From assembly GCF_030409215.1 (NCBI RefSeq), contig NZ_JAUFPL010000028.1, forward strand, positions 152,648 through 216,647: a stretch of 64,000 nt of DNA, written 5' to 3'. Under the pieces are notes generated by a model. The model was not told the origin of the DNA, did no database searches, and saw only the letters and a program-made list of their open reading frames with translations. The stretch comes from Halomonas ramblicola (lineage in GTDB: Bacteria > Pseudomonadota > Gammaproteobacteria > Pseudomonadales > Halomonadaceae). A program made the position numbers and the translations under genes. This document shows, piece by piece, positions 24,261-32,880 of the stretch. Numbering within the stretch: position 1 is the first letter of the stretch; the number at the start of each line of letters is the position of its first letter.

Positions 24261-24515
24261 ATGACCCGTCGCAAGAAGACCCGTTCGCTGGCCGACAAGG
24301 TGCAGATCCGCACCGGCCGGCGCAAGGACTACAAGAAGTGGCGTCACGAGAATCCCGACCAGGTGACCTCGTCGACCCGCTATACCCGCAAGAAGCACCA
24401 GCAGCGCAAGCTGCAGGCGGCCCGCAAGCTGGCCCGCCAGGAGGCCGGCCCGTCCATCGCCATCCACCCCGAGCGCGAAGGGCAGGATCCCGGCCAGGGA
24501 GGCAAGGACGACTGA
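24261..24515 (+). CDS. Small highly basic protein of unknown function
   Basis: An 84-residue protein very rich in Lys and Arg (starts [20 protein letters not shown]; later [18 protein letters not shown]), with a short acidic/glycine tail. The charge and a helical middle suggest RNA or ribosome binding. It has an SD-like GAGGAG before ATG 24261, and its stop overlaps the xthA ATG by one base, which argues that it is truly translated. No family was recognised; a Der-activating YihI-like role was considered but the match is too weak. Confidence 0.75.
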   Translation: MTRRKKTRSLADKVQIRTGRRKDYKKWRHENPDQVTSSTRYTRKKHQQRKLQAARKLARQEAGPSIAIHPEREGQDPGQGGKDD

Positions 24516-25342
24516 TGCGACTCGTCTCGTTCAACATCAACGGCATTCGCGCCCGCCTCCACCAGTTGGAGGCGCTGGTCACGGCCCATCGCCCGGCGCT
24601 GATCGGCCTGCAGGAGACCAAGGTGCAGGACGCCGACTTCCCCGCCGAGGCGGTGGCGGCACTGGGCTATCGCGTCTACTACCACGGCCAGAAGGGGCAC
24701 TACGGGGTCGCCGTGATGGTCGATGCCACCCGGTGCGGCGAGCCCGAGGCGGTGCACTACGGCTTTCCGGACGATGGCGAAGAGGCCCAGCGGCGGATGA
24801 TCGGGGTGCGCCTGCGCCTGGCGGACGGCGCGCCGCTGACGGTGTGGAACGGCTACTTCCCCCAGGGCGAGAACGTCGAGCACCCGGTGAAGTTCCCCCA
24901 CAAGCGCGACTTCTATGCCCAGTTGAAGCGCCTGCTGGAGGGCACCCATCGCACCGACGAACGCCTGGCGGTGATGGGCGACTTCAATATCTCGCCCCAG
25001 GACATCGACATCGGCATCGGCGAGGCCAACCGCCGGCGCTGGCTGCGCGAGGGCAAGACGAGCTTCCAGCCGGTGGAGCGCGAGTGGCTCGACGGCATCA
25101 AGGCATGGGGGCTCACCGACAGCTACCGGGTCCGCTACCCGGAGACGGACGACCGCTTCAGCTGGTTCGACTACCGCTCCCGCGGCTTCGAGCGCGACCC
25201 CAGGCGCGGCCTGCGCATCGATTATATCCTGGTCACCGCGCCGCTGGCCGAGAAGGTCACGGATGCCGGGATCGACTACGACCTGCGCAGCATGCAGAAG
25301 CCCTCCGACCACGCGCCGGTATGGACGGAGCTGGCGCTATAG
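24515..25342 (+). CDS. xthA: Exodeoxyribonuclease III
   Basis: AP endonuclease and 3'-5' exonuclease for base-excision repair. The 275 residues carry all family motifs: [21 protein letters not shown] (catalytic Glu), [23 protein letters not shown] and SDHAPVW. The ATG at 24515 overlaps the upstream stop (TGATG). Earlier in-frame codons belong to the other reading frame and are not used. Confidence 0.95.
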   Translation: MRLVSFNINGIRARLHQLEALVTAHRPALIGLQETKVQDADFPAEAVAALGYRVYYHGQKGHYGVAVMVDATRCGEPEAVHYGFPDDGEEAQRRMIGVRLRLADGAPLTVWNGYFPQGENVEHPVKFPHKRDFYAQLKRLLEGTHRTDERLAVMGDFNISPQDIDIGIGEANRRRWLREGKTSFQPVEREWLDGIKAWGLTDSYRVRYPETDDRFSWFDYRSRGFERDPRRGLRIDYILVTAPLAEKVTDAGIDYDLRSMQKPSDHAPVWTELAL

Positions 25343-25376
25343 GCAGGCGACCCCGGCGGGCACCGAGGCCGACGGC

Positions 25377-26462
25377 CTAGGTCGAGGCCATGGCCTCTAG
25401 CCAGCGCTCGGCGTCATCCTCGCCCAGTTCCCGGGCCCGGGTCAGGGCGCGCTCGGCCAGGTCCCGGCGTCCCCAGGTGTGGGCCAACTGACCCAGCCGC
25501 AGCCAATCGCCCCCCTCTCCGCTGCGCTCGGCCAGCGCCTCCCAGGCGCCCAGGGCGCGGTCGCGGTCGCGTGCCGCCTCCCAGGCCTGGGCCAGCAGGC
25601 GACGGTGCGCCTCGCTGTCCTCCAGCTGCCCGGCGTCCAGCGCCGCCTCGAGGTATTCGGCACCGCGCGCCGGAGTGCCGCCGGCCAGGTGCAGGTCGAT
25701 CAGGCGACGCAGGTCGTCGCCGCCCTCGAGCACCCCGCGCCGCCAGCCGGCTTCCCAGATCGCCGCGGCCTGACCGGCGTCGCCCAGCCGCTGGGCCAGG
25801 GCCGCGGCCTGCCGCCAGCGCCCGGGATCACGGCTCGCCGCCAGGCCTTCGGTCAGCAACCCCAGGGCCGCGTCGTCCCGGCCGGCGCGGCGCAGCACCG
25901 CGGTGGCCAGGCCGCGTCGGGCCTCGCTCGGCTCGGGGGTGACGGCCAGGGCACGCTCCACCCAGTCGGCGGCATCCTGCCACTGCTCCCGCTCGGCCAG
26001 CGCCCGGGCCAGGCGCCAGCGATCCTGCGGCTCCCCCTCGTGGTGCCCCAGCCAGTCGGCCAACAGCTCGCTGCCGCGCTCGACCTGTCCCGCGGCCAGG
26101 CGCAGCCGCGCCTCCTCGGCCTGCCAGCGGTCGCGCTGCACCGACTCGACGCCGGGCGTCTCGCGGGCCGCGCGAAGATGTTCGGCGGCCGCCGCCGGGT
26201 CGTCGGCGCGTACCGCGGCGCCCGCGGCCAGTTGCAGGTAGAGGGCCCGGGCCCAGCGGTCGGCGGCATTGCCGCCGGCCAGGCGCTCGGCCTGGGCCAA
26301 CGCCCGCTCACTCACCGCCCCGGTCTCGCCCGCCTCGAGCCGCTCCTGCAGGCTCTCCAGATCGGCGATAAAGGACCCCGGCAGCGGGGGCGCGGACCAG
26401 GCCGGCGGCATGGCGACGAGCCAGCCGGCGGCGACCAGTGACAGGAGGCGAAGAGGCGACAT
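25377..26462 (-). CDS. Secreted TPR protein of the TonB2 gene cluster
   Basis: The 361-residue precursor has a signal peptide ending near PPAWSA (residue 23), followed by tandem helix-turn-helix repeats of TPR/Sel-like type (for example DRWRLARALAEREQWQDAADW). Proteins of this kind regularly end the exbB2-exbD2-tonB2 operons of Vibrio and Shewanella relatives and are annotated as putative TonB-system components; their function is unsettled. It starts 19 bases after tonB2 with GGGGAA as ribosome site and is the last gene of the operon. Confidence 0.82.
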   Translation of the reverse strand: MSPLRLLSLVAAGWLVAMPPAWSAPPLPGSFIADLESLQERLEAGETGAVSERALAQAERLAGGNAADRWARALYLQLAAGAAVRADDPAAAAEHLRAARETPGVESVQRDRWQAEEARLRLAAGQVERGSELLADWLGHHEGEPQDRWRLARALAEREQWQDAADWVERALAVTPEPSEARRGLATAVLRRAGRDDAALGLLTEGLAASRDPGRWRQAAALAQRLGDAGQAAAIWEAGWRRGVLEGGDDLRRLIDLHLAGGTPARGAEYLEAALDAGQLEDSEAHRRLLAQAWEAARDRDRALGAWEALAERSGEGGDWLRLGQLAHTWGRRDLAERALTRARELGEDDAERWLEAMAST

Positions 26463-26481
26463 GGAAATTCCCCGTTGCAGG

Positions 26482-27255
26482 CTATCTCAGCTGGAATTCC
26501 AGGCGCTGCCGAGCCCGACGCAGCCCCTGTGCAGGCTCGAAACGCCAGCGCGACACCGCCTGCCGGGCGGCATCATCGAAGACGTTGCGCGGCTGGGCCG
26601 AGGTCACGCGGATGCTCGCGGGATCGACGCGGCCGTCGGCGCGGATCACGAACTCCAGCTCCACGTGCCCCTCCAGCCCGCGGCGCTGCGCCCGGGCCGG
26701 GTACTCGGGCGGTACCCGGCTGGTCGGCGCGATCTGCCCGACATCCACCGGTTCGCCGTCGGCGGGCTCCTCGGCGGCCGGCTCGGCGCTGGATGCCTCG
26801 CTGGACGACTCGGACGGCTGCGGCTCGGAAGACGGCGAAGGATCGGGCGCGGGTTGCGGCTCCGGTTGCGGCTCCGGTTGCGGTTGCGGCTCGGGTTGCG
26901 GCTGTGGCTCGGGCTGCACCTCGCTGAGCTCCGGCAGGGTGGCATCGAGCTCCAGCGGCTCGGCCGCCTCCGGTGGCAGCTCGGGCTCGGGTAGCGCCAC
27001 CGGGCTCTCGGCCAGGGGAGCCGGCTCGGGCAGGGGCGGCGGCGCTACCGGCTCGGGGGGGACCGGCGGGGCGGCCTCGGCGGGCGGTTCGGCCGCTTCC
27101 GGCTCGGCCTCGGGCGCCTCGACGCTGGTCAGCGGCATGCTCATCTCCAGCACCTCGATCTCCGGCTCGGGCGGCGAGACCAGCAGTGCCAGCAGCCAGA
27201 ACAGCGCCAGCGCCATGGCCACGCCGGCCAGGGCCGAGACGGGAATCCGGGTCAT
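26482..27255 (-). CDS. tonB2: Energy transducer TonB2
   Basis: Couples the proton gradient of ExbBD to outer-membrane receptors. The 257-residue protein has a TM helix near residues 8-27, a long Pro/Glu-rich periplasm-spanning region to about 170 containing a PEPQPQ-type repeat, and a C-terminal TonB domain (PPEYPARAQRRGLEGHVELE, ending RWRFEPAQGLRRARQRLEF). The ATG overlaps the exbD2 stop. It probably serves the four receptors encoded nearby, all of which need a TonB. Confidence 0.9.
   Translation of the reverse strand: MTRIPVSALAGVAMALALFWLLALLVSPPEPEIEVLEMSMPLTSVEAPEAEPEAAEPPAEAAPPVPPEPVAPPPLPEPAPLAESPVALPEPELPPEAAEPLELDATLPELSEVQPEPQPQPEPQPQPEPQPEPQPAPDPSPSSEPQPSESSSEASSAEPAAEEPADGEPVDVGQIAPTSRVPPEYPARAQRRGLEGHVELEFVIRADGRVDPASIRVTSAQPRNVFDDAARQAVSRWRFEPAQGLRRARQRLEFQLR
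26861..26925 (-). repeat. In-frame PEPQ coding repeat in tonB2
   Basis: Short GC-rich hexanucleotide-like units (GGTTGC/GGCTCC/GGCTCG variants on the plus strand) are iterated about ten times and encode alternating Pro, Glu and Gln in the TonB spacer. Such tracts can change length by slippage, which would change the periplasmic reach of TonB2 without a frameshift as long as whole codons are lost or gained. Confidence 0.7.
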
Positions 27256-27662
27256 GGCGCGGCCCGGGTCGCGGCCACCGCGACCTGCTCGACGCCGGCC
27301 TCGCGGATGCGGTCCATGACCTCGATCAGCAGGCCGGTGGTGGCCTCGCGATCCGCCTGGATCACCACCCCGCCGTCGCCGCTGATCAGGGCGGCGACCT
27401 CGTCGCCGACGCGGTGGGCGTCCACCGGCTGGCCGTCCACCCAGACGGCGCCCTCCGGGGTGATCGCCACCATCAGTTGGGCATCCGGCTGGGGGCTGGC
27501 GGCGCTGGACTCGGGCCGCTCGATCTCCACGCCACTCTCCTTGATGAAGCTGGTGGTGACGATGAAGAAGATCAGCATGATGAAGACCACGTCCAGCATC
27601 GGGGTCAGGTTGACCTCGCCGGCATCGCCTCCCTCGGCGGCCAGGCTGCGGCGTCTACGCAT
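27252..27662 (-). CDS. exbD2: Biopolymer transport protein ExbD2
   Basis: Proton-channel partner of ExbB. The 136-residue protein has one TM helix near residues 20-42 with the key aspartate in LTPMLDVVFIMLIFF, then a periplasmic domain. The ATG at 27660-27662 follows a strong GGAGGAG; the 11 residues further upstream in the open frame overlap exbB2 and are unlikely. The start overlaps the exbB2 stop by 8 bases and the end overlaps tonB2 (ATGA). Confidence 0.92.
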   Translation of the reverse strand: MRRRRSLAAEGGDAGEVNLTPMLDVVFIMLIFFIVTTSFIKESGVEIERPESSAASPQPDAQLMVAITPEGAVWVDGQPVDAHRVGDEVAALISGDGGVVIQADREATTGLLIEVMDRIREAGVEQVAVAATRAAP

Positions 27663-28191
27663 GGGACTCCTCCACGGCGCGGGCCAGGCGGTCATGCAGC
27701 CGCTGGTCCTCGCGACGAATGATCTGTTCCAGTCGGCTGGTGAACAGCAGGCCCACCACCGCCACCGCCATGCCCGCCAGGGTCGGCAGGGTGGCCCGCG
27801 CCACGCCGTCGGCCATGGCCCGCGCCTGGCCGGTATCGCTCAGCGCCAGGCTGTCGAACACGGCGATCATGCCGGTGACGGTGCCCAACAGGCCGAGCAG
27901 CGGGCAGAGCCCCACCAGCAACTTCAGCCAGGGCAGCGGACGCCGCAGCCGGGCGATCAACGCGCGGGTCCAGGCCTCGCGCAGCGTCAGGGCGCTCCAG
28001 CTCAGGTGATCGGGGCGCGCCGCCCAGCGCTCGATCAGGGCGCGGCGCGCGCGGCGATAGGTGATGCGGAAGAACAGCACCCGCTCCAGGGCCAGGCCGA
28101 ACAGCAGCGCCGCCACGCCGGCGATGCCCACCAGGATGACGCCGCCGGCATCGACCAGCCGCGCCAGGGGCTCAAGCCAGAGAGGTAGCAC
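27655..28191 (-). CDS. exbB2: Biopolymer transport protein ExbB2 (MotA/TolQ/ExbB)
   Basis: Inner-membrane proton-channel subunit. The 178 residues show three TM helices: one near 15-37 (GVILVGIAGVAALLFGLAL), and two near 90-112 and 130-155 with the family motif PLLGLLGTVTGMIAVFD. It starts with GTG at 28189-28191, preceded by GGGAG; no internal ATG gives a full protein. It overlaps the upstream TtpC-like gene by 20 bases. Confidence 0.9.
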   Translation of the reverse strand: MLPLWLEPLARLVDAGGVILVGIAGVAALLFGLALERVLFFRITYRRARRALIERWAARPDHLSWSALTLREAWTRALIARLRRPLPWLKLLVGLCPLLGLLGTVTGMIAVFDSLALSDTGQARAMADGVARATLPTLAGMAVAVVGLLFTSRLEQIIRREDQRLHDRLARAVEESHA

Positions 28192-29560
28192 GGCGCTCGC
28201 TCCCGGTGTCGCGCGGGGTCGCCTGGCGATGCTCGAGCTGCTCGGCCAGGGCCGCGCTGGCCTGCCCTTCCACCACGCCGGCCAAGTGGCGGCTGCGCCC
28301 GGCCAGGGCGGTATGGGCGAACAGCAGGGGCACCGCGGTGATCAGGCCCAGGACGGTCGTGACCAGGGCCTGGCTGATGCCGCCCGCCATCAACTGGGGA
28401 TCGCCGGTGCCAAACACCGTGATCGCCTGGAAGGTGACGATCATGCCGGTGACGGTGCCCAGCAGGCCCAGCAGCGGGGCCACGGCGGCGAGCAGCTTGA
28501 CCAGCGGCTGGCCGCGCTCGAGTCGCGGCAATTCGGCCAGCACCGCCTCGTCGAGGCGCGCCTCCAGGGCCTCGGGCACCGGATCGTCGGCTAGCGCCCG
28601 GAAGCGCCGCAGCACCCGGCCCAGGGGGTTGTCCTCGCGCAACCGACTCAGGTCGCGCAGCTGGCGACGCATCGCCACGCTCACCTTGAGCAGGTAGGCG
28701 TACTGCAGCAGCGCCACCAGCAGGCCGACGGCGCCCAGGCCCACCACCACATAGCCCACGGCGCCCCCTTGCCGGAAGCGCTCCACCAGGCTGGGGCGCT
28801 GGGCCAGGGCCTCGATGACCTGCCCTCGGGTGGGATCCAGCGCCAGCCGCTCCCCCTCCCCGGCCTGGAAGTCGGCGAGCAGCTCGCTCACCTCCCCCGG
28901 CGTGCGCGCCGCCGTGGAGAGCACGCCCTCCTCGGCGCCCCGCTCCAGCAGCGCGCCCTCGCTGAAGGCGGCCAGGTCGCCCAGGCGCACCACCTCGCGG
29001 GAGGCGACCTCGCCGTCACTGCCGGCCACGGGGGCGTCGAAGGCGACGACCCGGCCGGTCTCGGCGGTCAGCGCCATCAGCGCATCGCCCAGGGTCTCCA
29101 GGTGCTCGGGCCGGAGCACCTCGGCCTCGTCGAGGCGCGGCGGCAGTTCGGCGCCGCCCACCGTGATCCAGCTCTCGGCCAGGTCGTCGCGCAACTCGCC
29201 GCTGTGACGCGCCAGGGTGTCCAGCACCGCCGCCAGGTCGTCGCCCTGCTCGGCCTGCCGGGCGTCGAGCTCGTCACGGCGCGCCTGCAGCTCGGCCTGA
29301 CGCTCGTCCAGCGCCGAGGCGCGCGCCTCGGCCTCGCCATGGGCCTCGCGGGCCTCGTCGAGGGCCGCCTGCAGGGCATCGCGATCCTCGACGAGCTCGG
29401 CCAGCCGCGCCGCATCGCGGGCTTCGGCCGCCTCGCGCTCGGCGCGCAGGGTCTCCAGGGGCTCGTCCTGGGCCTGGGCCGGCAGTGCACCGACCAGCAG
29501 GCCGCCCAGAAGCAGGCCGAGCAGGGCGCGACGCCCGGCGCGCATCCGCTGCGGATTCAT
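28172..29560 (-). CDS. ttpC: TtpC-like MotA/TolQ/ExbB protein with coiled-coil N-terminus
   Basis: The 462-residue protein has a signal peptide (ends near GALPAQA), a periplasmic coiled coil near 35-110 rich in Glu/Ala/Arg, a linker domain, and a C-terminal ExbB-like channel region. The latter has a TM near 268-290 (VGYVVVGLGAVGLLVALLQY) and PLLGLLGTVTGMIVTF near 375. This layout is that of TtpC, the extra component required by Vibrio TonB2 systems. It overlaps its neighbours on both sides, so the complex is probably made in step. Confidence 0.82.
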   Translation of the reverse strand: MNPQRMRAGRRALLGLLLGGLLVGALPAQAQDEPLETLRAEREAAEARDAARLAELVEDRDALQAALDEAREAHGEAEARASALDERQAELQARRDELDARQAEQGDDLAAVLDTLARHSGELRDDLAESWITVGGAELPPRLDEAEVLRPEHLETLGDALMALTAETGRVVAFDAPVAGSDGEVASREVVRLGDLAAFSEGALLERGAEEGVLSTAARTPGEVSELLADFQAGEGERLALDPTRGQVIEALAQRPSLVERFRQGGAVGYVVVGLGAVGLLVALLQYAYLLKVSVAMRRQLRDLSRLREDNPLGRVLRRFRALADDPVPEALEARLDEAVLAELPRLERGQPLVKLLAAVAPLLGLLGTVTGMIVTFQAITVFGTGDPQLMAGGISQALVTTVLGLITAVPLLFAHTALAGRSRHLAGVVEGQASAALAEQLEHRQATPRDTGSERRATSLA

Positions 29561-30351
29561 AGGCTCGCCTCCGCGTCGTCGGTGGGGGTAGCCGCCCTTT
29601 CCAGGGAGTGGGAAATCGGCAGGGTCAGCAGCTCCGGCGCCCGCTGCTCGCGGGCGATGCGCAGGCCGTGGCGCAGTTCGACGCGGCCGGCCTCGTCGAG
29701 TGCCTGCCAGCGCTCGGCGTCGGCACGCCAGACGCCGCCCTCGCGCCCGTCGGGGGTCAGGTAGTAGAGGCCCGCGCGCCCCAGGCGCAGGAAGTCCACC
29801 TCGCGGCGGTCGTCGCCCTCGCCCAGGGTGCCGCGCCAGGCATCCAGCTCGCGGCCGTAGTCGAGCTCGGCGCGCCAGGCGGCGAGGATGCGGTCCAGGC
29901 GATCCGCGGCGGAGGCGTCGGGATCGGCCATGCCGCTCTCGAGGCCCTCGACACGCGCCAGGCGCTCCTCCTCGAGGAACGGCAGGTCCTGCTCGATCCA
30001 GGCCCGCAGGCGCGCTACCAGGGCCTGCTCGATCTCCGGCAGCACCTCGCGGGTCTCGGCCAGGGTATCCAGGGCCGCCTCGCGCTCGTCCAGTCGCTCG
30101 ACCCGGCGCTCCAGGCGCGGCTCCTCGGCCTCGGCGCGCGCCTCCAGGCGGCGCGTCTCGCCCTCGAGTCGGCGCAGTTCGGTGAGCATCTCGCGGCTCT
30201 CGTCGTCGGCGGCATCGATGCGCGCCTGCAGCTCGGCCTGGGCGCGTTGGGCCTCGCTGGCCTCCTGCAACACCTCGTCGGCCGATAGGGGGGACGCCGC
30301 CAGCACCAGGCCGGCCGCCACCCCGATCAGGATGTGTCGGGTCCTCTCCAC
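29557..30351 (-). CDS. DUF3450 periplasmic coiled-coil protein of TonB2 cluster
   Basis: First gene of the TonB2 operon. The 264-residue precursor has a signal peptide (ILIGVAAGLVLAASPLSA) followed by a long charged coiled coil (residues ~27-110) and a compact C-terminal part with LRLGRAGLYYLTPDGREGG. DUF3450 proteins regularly precede ttpC-exbB2-exbD2-tonB2, but their role is unknown. I chose the GTG at 30349-30351, with AGGGAG 6 bases upstream, because it gives a clean signal peptide. An ATG at 30393 would add 14 residues and lies only 9 bases from the Fur-box. Confidence 0.78.
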   Translation of the reverse strand: MERTRHILIGVAAGLVLAASPLSADEVLQEASEAQRAQAELQARIDAADDESREMLTELRRLEGETRRLEARAEAEEPRLERRVERLDEREAALDTLAETREVLPEIEQALVARLRAWIEQDLPFLEEERLARVEGLESGMADPDASAADRLDRILAAWRAELDYGRELDAWRGTLGEGDDRREVDFLRLGRAGLYYLTPDGREGGVWRADAERWQALDEAGRVELRHGLRIAREQRAPELLTLPISHSLERAATPTDDAEASL

Positions 30352-30402
30352 GTCGGGCTCCCTGGGATCCGTGTCGAATAGCGTCAGGATCATCGCAAAA
30401 GT

Positions 30403-30418
30403 GATAACAATTATCAAT
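30403..30418 (-). promoter_or_regulatory. Fur-box-like operator of the TonB2 operon
   Basis: GATAACAATTATC at 30403-30415 is a near-perfect 6-1-6 palindrome of the Fur type (consensus GATAATGATAATCATTATC). It lies ~50 bases upstream of the DUF3450 start and predicts iron-repressed expression of the TonB2 module. Confidence 0.65.
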
Positions 30419-30440
30419 GGCAGAAAGCCGCCCTCATGCC

Positions 30441-30470
30441 GAGGGCCCACCCGTTACCGGATGGGCCCTC
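30441..30470 (-). terminator. Hairpin after receptor gene 30493-32706
   Basis: A 12-base GC stem with one mismatch (30441-30452 with 30459-30470) and a 6-base loop follows the receptor gene. Only a weak TTT follows on the minus strand, so termination may be partial and some transcripts could enter the TonB2 operon. Confidence 0.5.
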
Positions 30471-30492
30471 GTCGCCGAGAAAATGGTGTGAC

Positions 30493-32706
30493 TCAGTAGC
30501 GCCAGGTCAGATTGACCATGGCGTGACGCGGCGCGCCGAAAAAGGACTGATCCCACTTCAGGCTGGTCAGGTACTTCTCATCGGTCACGTTGTTGACGTT
30601 CAGGGACGCCGTCAGGTTATCGCTGAAGTCGTAGCTCGCCATCAGGTCTACCACGGCGTAGGCCTCCTGGCGGGTCTTGCCATCGGCGAAATCGCGCGGA
30701 CGCTCGATGTCATCCTGCCAGCGGACACGCGTTCCTACCTTGAGCCGATCCATGAAGGCAGGTCGATAGCTGGTGGTCGCCCGCAGCATATTGCGCGGGA
30801 TATAGGTATTGACGTCCTTCCCCTCGGCGTCCTCGATCTCCAGATAGGTATAGCCAACGCTGGCATGCCAACCCGGCGCCAGCTCGCCGGCCAGGGTGGC
30901 CTCGGCCCCCTCGCTGGTCACGCCCTCGCCACTACGGTGGAAGGTGCGCCCATCGGGCAAGGTGCCTGCCGGCAGTGCCACGTTGTCCTGTTCGGTGCGA
31001 AACAGCGCCAGGGAACCGTCTGCCATGCCGTCGAACATGTCCGCCTTGATACCGATCTCCTGACTGACACCATCGATGGGATCGAGGTAATCGCCGTTGC
31101 GATCGATCTCGGTCTGCGGCTGGAAGATCTGCGTATGGCTGGCATAGAGCGAGGCGGCGTCGGTGACGTCATAGATGACGCCGGCATAGGGCGTCAACTC
31201 ATGGTCGACGGCGGTGTCCTGGGAGGCGCCATACTGCTCCCCTACGGTGTCCAGCCAGCTCAAGCGCGCACCGACTACCGCCATCCAGCGATCGGCCAGG
31301 TCCAGCTTGGCCGCGCTGTAGACGCTGCGCTCCTTGATGGTGGCGTCATTGGCGAAGTCAGGGCTACCGAAGCTGGGCTCAGGGTAACGACCGTCCCATT
31401 CGCGAAGCGACGGCACGCCCCGGGACGCCACATCATAGAGGGAACTCTGCTGGTTGCGGCTCTGGCTCCAGTCCGTGCCCAGCACCAGTTGATGGCTCCT
31501 GCCCAGCACGTCGACATCGCCCTTGGCATGGACATCGGCGATCCACTGCTCCAGGTGGCGGTCATACTTGCTGATGGTGATCTGGCTGGCATCATAGCCA
31601 CCGGTGGCGGCATCCGGCACACCATATAGATAGAACAGCTGGGTGTCGGACAGCATGTCCAGGTGCGTCACTGTCCCCTTGAGACGCCAGTCGTCGTTCA
31701 GTTCCTGCGCCAGTTCCACGAAGCTGCGCCGGGTCTCGACATTCCAGTAGGACCAGTCGGGGGCCGAGCTCGTCGACACGTCATAGTCGATCCGTTCGCC
31801 AGCGGTGTCGTAAAGCGGCAAGGCGCCCCACATGTTGCCGTCGGTATCATTCTGCTGCCAGGTGTGGCCCAGGGTCAGCCGAGTGGTATCCGTCACATCG
31901 GCCTCAAGTACCCCGTACAGCAGTCCGCGTTCACGCTCCAGGCGATCAAGGTAGGAATCGGTCTGCTGGCCCGAGGCTACCAACCGTCCCCGCACCCTTC
32001 CCTCACTGTCGAGCGACCCGGAGACGTCCACATCCAGTCGCCGCCGATCCCAGCTTCCCAAGGTGCCCGAAACGGTTGCCTGGGGCGTCTCGGTAGGCCG
32101 CTTGCGGATAAAGTTCACGGTGGCCGCCGGGTTACCCGAGCCGGACATCAGGCCGGTCGCCCCGCGAACCACCTCGACCCGGTCGTAGATGGCGGTATCC
32201 ATGTCGCCATGCACATTGTTGTAGGGCATCGGTACCCGCAAGCCATCCACCTGGAAGTTGGAAAGCTCGAAGCCTCGCGAGCTGTAGAAGGTGCGATCGG
32301 TCTCGAGTCGCTCCACCGTCACGCCAGGTGAGCTCTCCAGCACATCGTTGACGGTGTCCAGTTGGAAGTCATCGATCTGGGCACGAGTGACGGTCGATAC
32401 CGACTGCGGCGTCTCGCGTGGCGTCAGGTCCAGGCGCGTTGCCGTGCTGGTGCGCGGTACACGATAGCTGTCGCTCCCCTCGGAGACGAGGGAGAGCGCC
32501 TCGGCCTCGACGGTGATGGCATCCAGGTCATCGGCCCCTTCATCCGACTGAGCCAGCAGCGTCGGCGAAACGACCATCATCAGCGTGCCTGCTGCTGCCA
32601 GGCCCAAACCATGGCGTACGGCCCTGCATAGCGGGTCGGGAGAGGGGGAGCCGGGCATAGGGGACATCACGGGGATAGATTTCATAAGGGGACGATTCGA
32701 GATCAT
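30493..32706 (-). CDS. TonB-dependent siderophore receptor (FpvA/FhuE type)
   Basis: Outer-membrane receptor for a ferric siderophore. The 737-residue precursor has a signal segment (GLGLAAAGTLMMVVSPTLLA), a plug domain with TPRETPQSVSTVTRAQIDDF and DRVEVVRGATGLMSGSGNPA, and a 22-strand-type barrel ending in an aromatic residue (MVNLTWRY). There is no STN signalling domain. The start is uncertain: ATGs at 32706, 32685 and 32667 are in frame and none has a strong SD. It is next to, and on the same strand as, the TonB2 operon. Codon GC looks a little lower than in the housekeeping part. Confidence 0.88.
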   Translation of the reverse strand: MISNRPLMKSIPVMSPMPGSPSPDPLCRAVRHGLGLAAAGTLMMVVSPTLLAQSDEGADDLDAITVEAEALSLVSEGSDSYRVPRTSTATRLDLTPRETPQSVSTVTRAQIDDFQLDTVNDVLESSPGVTVERLETDRTFYSSRGFELSNFQVDGLRVPMPYNNVHGDMDTAIYDRVEVVRGATGLMSGSGNPAATVNFIRKRPTETPQATVSGTLGSWDRRRLDVDVSGSLDSEGRVRGRLVASGQQTDSYLDRLERERGLLYGVLEADVTDTTRLTLGHTWQQNDTDGNMWGALPLYDTAGERIDYDVSTSSAPDWSYWNVETRRSFVELAQELNDDWRLKGTVTHLDMLSDTQLFYLYGVPDAATGGYDASQITISKYDRHLEQWIADVHAKGDVDVLGRSHQLVLGTDWSQSRNQQSSLYDVASRGVPSLREWDGRYPEPSFGSPDFANDATIKERSVYSAAKLDLADRWMAVVGARLSWLDTVGEQYGASQDTAVDHELTPYAGVIYDVTDAASLYASHTQIFQPQTEIDRNGDYLDPIDGVSQEIGIKADMFDGMADGSLALFRTEQDNVALPAGTLPDGRTFHRSGEGVTSEGAEATLAGELAPGWHASVGYTYLEIEDAEGKDVNTYIPRNMLRATTSYRPAFMDRLKVGTRVRWQDDIERPRDFADGKTRQEAYAVVDLMASYDFSDNLTASLNVNNVTDEKYLTSLKWDQSFFGAPRHAMVNLTWRY

Positions 32707-32773
32707 TCTGCTTTGAGCATCTTATCGGTGGATGGACGCCGCCATTATATAGGAACAATTACTATTTGAAATA

Positions 32774-32792
32774 CTGAATGATAAACATTACT
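32774..32792. promoter_or_regulatory. Fur-box-like operator between two divergent receptors
   Basis: ATGATAAACATTACT at 32778-32792 matches the right three quarters of the Fur consensus (12 of 15). It sits between the leftward receptor (32706) and the rightward receptor (32881). A leftward TATAAT lies at about 32747-32752. Iron repression of both genes is likely. Confidence 0.5.
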
Positions 32793-32880
32793 GTCACTAC
32801 CGCTTCGGGAACACGCCCCGGTGGCCCCGGCCGCGAGCCTCGAAGCCGATAACCAATTTCAAGCAAGGGTTCCCCAAGAG

